Source: Cycas panzhihuaensis
Lineage: Eukaryota; Cycadophyta
Reading direction: 5' to 3'
Assembly: GCA_023213395.1 (NCBI GenBank)
Contig: CM041465.1
Coordinates: forward strand, 89,907,741 to 89,971,740
Length of the DNA: 64,000 bases
The notes beneath the pieces were generated by a model. The model saw only the letters and a program-made list of their open reading frames with translations, did not search any database and had not been told where the DNA came from. This document shows positions 56,690 to 64,000 of this stretch, piece after piece. Numbering within the stretch: the first letter of the stretch is position 1; each line of letters begins with the position of its first letter. Position numbers and translations under genes: made by a program.

Positions 56690-58100
56690 GAGGTCAAATT
56701 CTTGGAGGAGGATGGCCCATTTGCTAGTCCTACCTACCAGACCAGGTCGGGTGAGTAAATATCGCAGGGGATCAGATTAGATGATTACTCGAGCAATATT
56801 CCTAAGCAAGTAGTGCTTAAACTTCTTGGTTGCATGTACCAAGGAGAGACACTCCTTCTTAGCGGGAGAATAGTTAAGTTCAGTAGCCACAAGAGTACGA
56901 CTGATGAAACAAATGGCCCTCTTGATTCCCAAATCATCCTCTTGGGCTAACATAGCACCCAAGGACTCATCGGTATCTGAGGTATAAAGAATGAATGACC
57001 TATCAAAGAGAGGGGGCGCCAATGTTGGGGCAGAAGTAAGGGCTTCCTTAAGCTCTTCGAAAGCTTATTGGGCCTTTGAAGACCAAATGAACAAGACTCC
57101 CTTCTTTAACAGGTTAGTGAGAGGCTTGGCATTTATAGTAAAATTCGCTAAGAAATACCTAAGAAATCCAAGCCTACCTAAGAACGACTTGATCTGTTAT
57201 TGAGTTTTAGGAGGCTGCATGTCAAGGATGGTCTTGCCTTTATTGGGGTTGATTTAGATCCCTTGTTTTGACATAAGGAAACCAAGGAGTTTGCCAACTG
57301 TCACGACAAACATGCATTTAAGAGGGTTGAGGCTCACATGGTATTTGTGACAACATGTGAAGATGACCCGTAAATTGGAAGGATGATGGGCTCTAATATA
57401 TGAGAGGCCCATCATATCATCCACAAAGACCTCTAAAGATTTGTTGATAAGGTCATGAAAAATGAATTGCATCACCCTTTGGTAAGTGGCACCTACATTT
57501 TTTAATTCTAAGGGCATCGCCTTATAGGAAAAGGTACCCCACAGGGTAGTGAAGGTCATCTTATGATGTTCTTTGGGAGAAATCTAGATTTGGTTGTAGC
57601 CGAAGAAACCATCCATTAAGGACATGACTTTAAAACCAGCAGTTCGATCAATGATCTGATCGATGAAGGGAGGTGGGAAGTTGTCCTTGGGACATGCGTT
57701 GTTGATGTCTCAGAAATCAACGCATATCTAAATTATCCCATTCTTTTTTATAATGGGGATAATATTAGACACCCACTTGGGGTAGTCAATGGAAGGGATT
57801 AAACCCATGTTTAGGAGTTTTTCAACCTCCATCTTGACAATAGTTGAAAGCTTAGGGTATAGAGGGTGCTGCCTTTGACGCATAGGGTGAGCACCCGAGA
57901 TAGTGGTAAGCTTATGGGTAACGATCAAAGGGTCTATCCCCTTCATATCAGAATAGTCCCATGTGAAGATGTGTTGAAACTCCTGGAATAGAAGGGTATA
58001 CTTCTTTATTTTGTTAAGAGAACATTCTGCTCCGACCTTAATGATCTTGCTTGGGGTGAGGACTATGTCCTGGGTTGTCCCCATGCACATGGCATTCCCC
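56690..58100 (-). pseudogene. Element E pol: reverse transcriptase and gypsy RNase H
   Basis: The part 57728-58090 ends with WVSNIIPIIKKNGII, and MRQRQHPLYPKLSTIVKMEV shows the gypsy RT entry. Next: CVDF, D(L)NNACPKDNFPPPFID, MSLMDGFFGYNQI. 57254-57559 gives FTTLWGTFSYKAMPLELKNV, GATYQRVMQFIFHDLIN and active site VFVDDMMG. RNase H (56777-57022) reads LYTSDTDESLGAMLAQEDD, ICFISRTL, ELNYSPAKKECLSLVHATKK and FKHYLL. The frame then passes straight to integrase, without an extra RNase H in between. Stops usually stand in for Gln or Trp. Confidence 0.92.
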
Positions 58101-58860
58101 TCCTTGAAGTGAAGGGAGGCTCGGTCAACGGGAAGGGGCAGAATAGGAGATGGAATTAGGTCAGCAAGGGAAGACCCAATAGCTAAGACCTTCTAGTGGC
58201 CAAGTCTATGGTGACTAAAAAGGAGATTGGGCATGGAGCTCGCTAAATGCTCAAGCAGAGCCTCATAATCCTCAAAGTAATCCATCCTATGACCACACTT
58301 CAAGAGGATAAGGAGAGAGGAGAAGTAGAAGCAACAGGACCATGGTGGTCGACACATCGCTCGACATACACAGAAGACTCTTCGAAAGAGTCAGGAAGAG
58401 GACTCCTATGAGGGACAATGGGAGGCTCCCCAGCTCTATTGCCTACAGGCCACGACAAAGGAGAAGACTTAAGGATTGTTTGATCAATAGGAGTGATGAC
58501 ATGAGACACAAGAGAAGAGTTAGTTTCTTCAATAGTGGGGGTTCCAGATTAGGACCTAGAATGAAGGAGGCACCCCCTACTCATGCCTAGGAGGGAGATA
58601 GGGTAAGGGAAATCCTCATCCTTGTTATCAAACTTGTCGTCACTAAGTATGGTGAGGTACCCATAGCTTCTAACACCAATAGGGGCAAAGCGTGTGAGGC
58701 TAGAAGAAGTGGATGAAGGGTCTTCTTCTAAAGGGGGTGGATTAGGGATGTCAATAGAGCAAGTGGAGACATGGGTAGAAAGGTCCTTGTCACCCTTTGC
58801 TTGGCCATGAACCACTTGATTAGATTGGAAAGGTTGCTTAGTGGGAGGAGGCTCTTGAGA
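58101..58860 (-). pseudogene. Element E pol: protease-RT linker
   Basis: Low-conservation linker rich in Ser/Pro with open pieces such as 58300-58509 and 58549-58947. The pieces lack a recognisable fold. The length is unusually large for the step from protease to RT, as seen in long Tat-like polyproteins. Confidence 0.5.
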
Positions 58861-59230
58861 GATAACCTTCATTTGCCCTTCATAGATGAATTTAAGTTGT
58901 CCCCAATGGGATGAGCACACGGCTCCCATCTGGTCGGCCATGGGCATCCCAACAGAAGATTGTAGTTAGCGTCGATGTCGAGGACTACAATATCAGTGAG
59001 GATAATCTTTTCCTTAAGAGTAAGAAGGATGGACACCGATCCCAAGAGTGTCTTTTTGCTACCATCGTAGCCTTGACACTGCCATGGAACTGGCTCTAAC
59101 GTTGATATGCCAAGCTCTTGCATGACACGTAAGGGCATGGCATTAACAGAAGAACCATTATCGACAATGGTTCTCCACAAAGTACAATCGGGGGTATCAA
59201 TAGTTATGGTAAAAGGGAAATGTCATTGGC
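58861..59230 (-). pseudogene. Element E pol: aspartic protease
   Basis: The open piece 58869-59180 reads IVDNGSSVNAMPLRVMQELG, the retropepsin active site (Asp-Gly-Ser type, here D-N-G-S-S-V-N), then KTLLGSVSILLTL, and DANYNLLLGCPW at the end. The LLLGCPW block matches the conserved ILGRPW flap/dimer region. The first Gly of DGGSS is changed to Asn. Confidence 0.85.
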
Positions 59231-61620
59231 ACTCCCTTTCACTGGTAGGGGGAAGGTCCTCAAGATCAAAAGAGATGATGGATTCACAACTTGGGGCAAC
59301 ACCCAAGGCATGAACAGACACATCACCTAATCCTAAGGCTTCCAAAAGAAGTGTATACTATTTGGGGTGGCTCCTTAAGATGTCCATTATGGACATTCTG
59401 GTAGCCACAGTATGAAACTTGTCAATGACAGAGAAAGGCTTCCCCTTCGCAAAGGGTTGGGAAAGAGCCCTTCAAAAGTCAAAATGATTGGGGTGCACGG
59501 CAATAGTCTTGGGGAGTGTGGGGACTTCCAGGAGAGAAGATTCTAGAAGAGGGCCAAGGTGAGATGTAGATGAAGAGGTGTCATTTGCCTCTTTGACTGC
59601 TTAAGACTGGGTTAGAGTATACAATGGACTAGTCTGAAGAATTTGAATGACCTTCTTTCCCTTATTTTTGGATCATGAAGGTGAAGGAGTATGATGGTCA
59701 GGGCAACCCAAGGAAGAGGATGAATTCCTTACTCCCTTCCCTTTGGATTGTGAAGGGTGAGGGTTTAGGGATCTTCCTCAGTTCCGGTTGTTCTTTTGTT
59801 GGTGATTGCAATTATATTCCCTATATTTGGGGAAGGGATCTCTATGGACGGGCTAGTCTAGGTTGGGCCTAGATGCCATTTTGGGGGAAGTATCACACTA
59901 CGGGGCAGCTCTTGGGTGCTAGGCTTGGCATCTTGAATCTTTGTGGAAGAATTCTCCATGGATGGAGCACCATCTCTTTTCAAGGGAGGAATCAGGCTTC
60001 CTCACTTGAGAAGGTTGGGTGTTACCAGCCTTAGAAGGAGCAGTTTGGGAAGCCTGGTGGACTAGCTTATGCGATGTGAGGGATGAAGGATCTTAGAGTT
60101 TGAGATCCTTCATAGTATGTTTAAATGAACATACAGCTGAAGTGAGAGGATCTAAGGTCTTCTCGATAGGATGAGAAGAAGACCTAGTGGGTTGTTGGGT
60201 TTTGGTTTCTCGTGGTAGTGGAGGTGCCTCATGTTAATGTAACGGCTTTAGAGGCTTCTTTAGTCCAACCTGGATCTCAATGGCCTCAAGTGCCAAGCAC
60301 TTCGCTATGGAAGAGTCACACATAGCTGCCCCCATCTTAAGGACTTCAACGTAGACTTCTGGGTGAAGGGCATTGACAAAGAGGTCCCTCTTCAATTCCT
60401 CAGGCGAAGTCACCTTGGTGGAATGAAGAAGGTCATGAAAATGTCTTACAAAGTCACAATTCATTTCATTGTGACCTTGTTTAAGAGACAAAAAAGATTT
60501 CATCCCACTCTCAAATGGACAAGCTATGTCAAAGTAGTTAACGAATTCATCCATGAGCTACTAGAATAAAAAAATTGAATGTGCAGGTAGGTGATAAAAC
60601 CACTTGAGGGCATCACCTTGAAGGGATCATGGGAAAAGTTTTATGAGAATATGGTCGTAGGCCCAGTAGTTAATGCATGCCATAAAAAAACTATGAACAT
60701 ACTCTGTTAGGTCCTACAATGAAGTCCTATCAAATTTGGGGACTTCAGGAGGGTACGGTGGCAAGTTAGTTCTTAACGCCTCAATAGATAAGGGCATCGA
60801 TCAATAGTCCATAAAGGGACATGCCCTTGACTAGACCATAAGGTCAACGGAAGTTGGAAATGATGGTGGGCAAGGTTGCTTGAATCCTCCTTGGGGAGTT
60901 TAGTTCAAAAGGGGATGATGTCCTCCCACTCTTTGGTGAGAGGGCACAATTCCCACATTTGAAGAGACATGTATAGGAATGGATGGGTGTGATGGACCCA
61001 TCCCTCCTAGAGGGAATGCTCCTTGTTGGAAAGGAGCTTAAGGGAAAATACCTTGGGAGGGAGTTGGCCCTCCCTGCAAAGGCACAATGTGAGGTGCCAT
61101 ACAGGATTGTGGAAAGGAGGGGTGAGGGACTAGATTTTACCCATATGGGCCACTCATAGGTGGTGCAACCCCATAAGGGTGCAAAGGGTCTACCCCAAAA
61201 GCAAGAAGGGAGTTCCCTTTACCATGCTCCCATGGTTGAGTAGTGTAACTAGGAGACACATAGAGAGAAGAGTCCCTAGGTTAGTATTGGGAGCGTATGG
61301 GGGTAGGCCCCATGTGACTAGAAGTAGGGGGACACGAGGGTCCCCTAGGTCTAGTAGGTGGTGGATAGATGATGGTCAGAGAAGGTCTAGTCATCTGACT
61401 AGGTGGGGGCATGCTCAACCCAAGTTGAGAAGAAGACATGCCCTAAGTAGTCCCCAAGGAACATAAACCATAGGGAGAAGAGGATGAGGTGAGAGGTAGG
61501 CTCATCATAGGTAAGGAAGTTGAATGGGATGAGTAAGGCAATGGAGACGTAGAAGAAGGAAGCACAACACTTCGTAAGACATTCTCGAACCACTTAGGGT
61601 GTGGTCAGAGATGGGTAGCT
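59231..61620 (-). pseudogene. Element E gag remnant
   Basis: Retrotrans_gag core at 60234-60554: the phrases NYFDIACPF, SLKQGHNEMNCDFVRHFHDLL, SPEELKRDLFVNALHPEVYV and CLALEAIEI match the gypsy capsid domain with an LF-x-x-LHP helix. Upstream (60560-61620) is Pro/Ser-rich N-terminal sequence with many stops; downstream (59231-60233) is a charged Lys/Ser-rich tail. No zinc knuckle was found. Confidence 0.8.
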
Positions 61621-62170
61621 TAGAAACATTGGCTTAGGGTTTCTACTACATTGAGGGGAGGGGTATCCGCCTGATCGTAAGAGGTGGATGGAACCTCATA
61701 CGAAGCAAACCCCATAGGATGGTCCTCGTGAGAATCACCATGGTGGTGGTGAAACTCTAAAGGAGACGAAGGCTCTACTTCGTGAGTAGAGGAATGGTGA
61801 GATTGCGAGTGTTACTAGTCACCTGAATAAAAGATGGGATCTTCACTTCCTTGGGCAGACCCTTGGAAAGAAGTAAAAAGCTCAAGGGAATCAGACACAT
61901 AAGCATGGTATGCCCAATCTAAAAGAGATCCCTCCATAATCAAATTGGGATCTGATGTGGGAAGGGAGTGATATAAGGGTTCTTCCAATAGTGGAGGTAG
62001 ACCTCATAAGTAACGTGAGAATCGGTGCATACAAGCTTTGCCTATGGGTTGGAAGAAGGGAGAGATAAGGTGGTGTACGCATTGGGGGCTACCCAACAAA
62101 ACTAAAAGGGAGAGCTACCAACAGGAAGTAGCACCAATAGGAAGGAAGAAATACTGATTCTCTTCTTTGG
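61621..62170 (-). other. Element E leader
   Basis: Between primer-binding site and gag core, with no confident start codon. Traces of Ser/His/Pro-rich coding sequence suggest the gag N-terminus may reach into it. Confidence 0.45.
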
Positions 62171-62190
62171 TAAGTCCCAGATGGTCACCG
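62171..62190 (-). promoter_or_regulatory. Primer-binding site of element E
   Basis: CGGTGACCATCTGGGACTTA on the minus strand directly follows the LTR. It fits the TGGYGACnnnnCTGGGGA type of Tat elements with the first T changed to C. Confidence 0.65.
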
Positions 62191-64000
62191 GGAATCGGCC
62201 TATGGGATGGTAACTACACTTGATTAAGATTAGGTTGGTCAATGGAAGGCTATAGAATATAGATTCAATCTAACAAGTGAGAAAAATCACTTACACAGGG
62301 CATCCATGTGTTGGAACGTGGGTTTGGGACCCACGGATGGCGCACAACTTCCCTCTTGGTAACTCAATTTTAGTTTTTGGGGGTAGCAAAAGTGAGGGAT
62401 AACCTCAGTTTTCCAAGTAACCTTGAGACGCAAGTCTTCCCACCCTTGGATGGCTGGAAGGGAATGGCAAGACCAAATAAGGGAATGGATCCTTGTGGAA
62501 AATGGAGAGATAAGAATGGGATATATTTGGGCTAGTGACATGGGTGGTACACGCTTGCATAGGTGGTGTTAGATAACCACTTCATGCATGGGACCAACCC
62601 AAAGGAGAAGATGTCAAGAGTATTTAGTTAAAGTAAGTGTGATAGAGTTAGAGGAGGATGTACTAGAGGACAACTCCTCCTTAGGCTAACCCACCTAAAG
62701 TGAGTTTTGGGGAATAAAAGACGATGGCAAAAGGAGCTTTCACTGTCCTATGTCTGGAGGGGTCAACCTCTGATATGTGATGGTGAAATGGTATCTAGCT
62801 AGTTGTGTGTGTAAATAAGAGACAAAGAAATTATATATAAATAATAAATATACTCTTGTCTACTCTTGAATGTAAGTCCTCACTCTCTTTTCACTTTAAG
62901 TGGAAGAATAGGGAATGCAGAGGGCAAACTAATCAAACACAATCATGCACATTAGAGACACAAAGCCAAAAGGGGTTATATGCACTTAAGCAGAAAGAGG
63001 GAGAGTATAGTTCATATCTCATGCTCTTTTCTAAGAGTGCAAGTATAACATGCATATACAAAGGGTAAATATAAACTAGTTCTTTTTCTCTTTGTCCTTT
63101 TATGTTTCAATTATGCAAGCAAGTAAGCTTAAAAGACAAGAAAAGGGAAAAGAGCTACGAAGAGAGGAAGACGGTGCACCTGGAGGGTTATGCAACTAAG
63201 ATAAGGATGTCATCTTACACCACACTTGCCTCCCTTTTCTTTTTCCCAACACATAGGTAGCGTAGAGCGATGGCATTGGGGCTCCCTTACCTTCCTGGAA
63301 CTAAAAGGAAAAAGTAAGAAAAATGAAGGAAAACAGACTATACTAGAAACAGAAATGGCCAAGGAAAAGAAAGTAAGAGATGTACCGGATTGAAGCGGTT
63401 CTTCCTTCTCCATGAATGACCTGGGAGAACCTACAATTACAAAAGTTCTCCATCCTTTTCCAAGGGGCTGCTAAGATGCCAAAGAGATATATATATGTGT
63501 AGATGCAAAGTGCCCAAAATCTTGCAAGTAAAGCACTTTAATCAAAGTAAATTTCTAACTAAGAAACAACTTCCAACCTCCTCAATACAAACAAGAAAAG
63601 ATAAAGGATGTGGATGGTTAGCCTCAGAATGACTAACCCTCTAATATACAAACCTCCACGCTACCCTTAAGCGCATGAACGACAAATTGGGATAGCCTAA
63701 GTAGCATCTAATAGTAGGAGAAATAAGTAGCTCAAGGTTTGTAAATACTGATGACATTGCAAATGTTGCAATATGCAACGTTTTGTAACTTTTGACTAAG
63801 ACAACACCCAAAGATGATATGTGACACAACTAAGGGCTGGAAACTCTTCCCATGTGAAGCACTTAGGCCTGGAACTAGCGTAGCAAGCGGCTATGTATGC
63901 TAGTAGCAGTGATGGCCTTCTTCTAAGAGCTCCCTGGTAGCCCAAGAAAGGCAAAGGAAGAGGAAAAGAGGAGGAGGGGGTTGCCCTTAAGGAGCAGGGT
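62191..64000 (-). repeat. 5' LTR of element E, first 1.8 kb (continues past window)
   Basis: Aligns with 44620-46510 across its whole visible length, with scattered substitutions and a few small indels, including the collapsed TG microsatellite. The rest of this LTR and the right flank of E lie outside the window. Confidence 0.9.

Larger units (their letters stand above)
44620..64000 (-). mobile_element. Ty3/gypsy retrotransposon E (Tat-like), incomplete at window edge
   Basis: A minus-strand element at least 19.4 kb long. Its 3' LTR begins at 44620, its 5' LTR begins at 62191 and runs past the window end. The interior has gag, protease, reverse transcriptase, RNase H and integrase in gypsy order (60.6 to 55.3 kb), followed by a long 3' region with an antisense frame and a second RNase H. 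Long LTRs, a TGGYGAC-type primer site, a long 3' region and the additional RNase H together point to the Tat lineage. The inserted LTR G makes part of the length secondary. Confidence 0.88.

Noticed and set aside
61179-61466. Arg-rich 95-codon plus-strand frame
   Set aside because: Antisense to the Pro/Ser-rich gag N-terminus of E; its composition is the mirror of that.

Overview
The window looks like transposon-packed nuclear DNA from a large seed-plant genome; a gymnosperm is plausible, but the sequence does not prove it. There are no rRNA or tRNA genes, no bacterial operons and no intact host gene. Nearly everything is nested, decayed retroelement sequence: Ty1/copia elements with Met-initiator-type primer-binding sites (variants of TGGTATCAGAGC), one large Ty3/gypsy element resembling the Tat lineage, and a plant L1-type LINE. 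Coding remnants are broken mainly by TAG/TAA/TGA where CAG, CAA or TGG is expected, as methylated-cytosine decay would produce.

Layout, 1-31 kb: a mitochondrial-ABC-transporter (ATM) fragment (about 1.2-1.5 kb); an isolated copia LTR (2498-3104); a plus-strand LINE (about 3.1-11.1 kb) whose ORF1 is split by a complete minus-strand copia element A (4091-9236); a plus-strand copia element B (11102-21820) that contains a gag-only LTR element (13435-16409) with a perfect 5-bp target duplication; a minus-strand chimeric pseudogene in which intronless mitochondrial HSP70 runs into an inositol/sugar transporter (25.03-22.69 kb), lying just downstream of an LTR and primer-binding site; a copia integrase scrap; and a second gag-only, long-leader element C (26413-30927, minus).

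Layout, 31-64 kb: copia element D (30928-44619, plus) begins inside the LTR of C and carries a complete copia element F (33341-39009) with target duplication TTTTT in its leader. D's 3' LTR is cut about 10 bp before its end by the very large minus-strand gypsy element E (44620 to beyond 64000). E encodes gag, protease, reverse transcriptase, RNase H and integrase in the usual order. Downstream of integrase it also has a plus-strand (antisense) ORF resembling a plant mobile domain protein, a related LTR (G) in the opposite orientation, and a second, archaeal/plant-type RNase H.

The LTR boundaries give a consistent insertion order: LINE before A; C before D, D before F and E; B before the gag-only element. 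The most interesting items are the HSP70/transporter chimera next to an LTR and PBS, the two gag-only elements (one with a leader rich in TTGAAAG), and the unusual 3' half of E.
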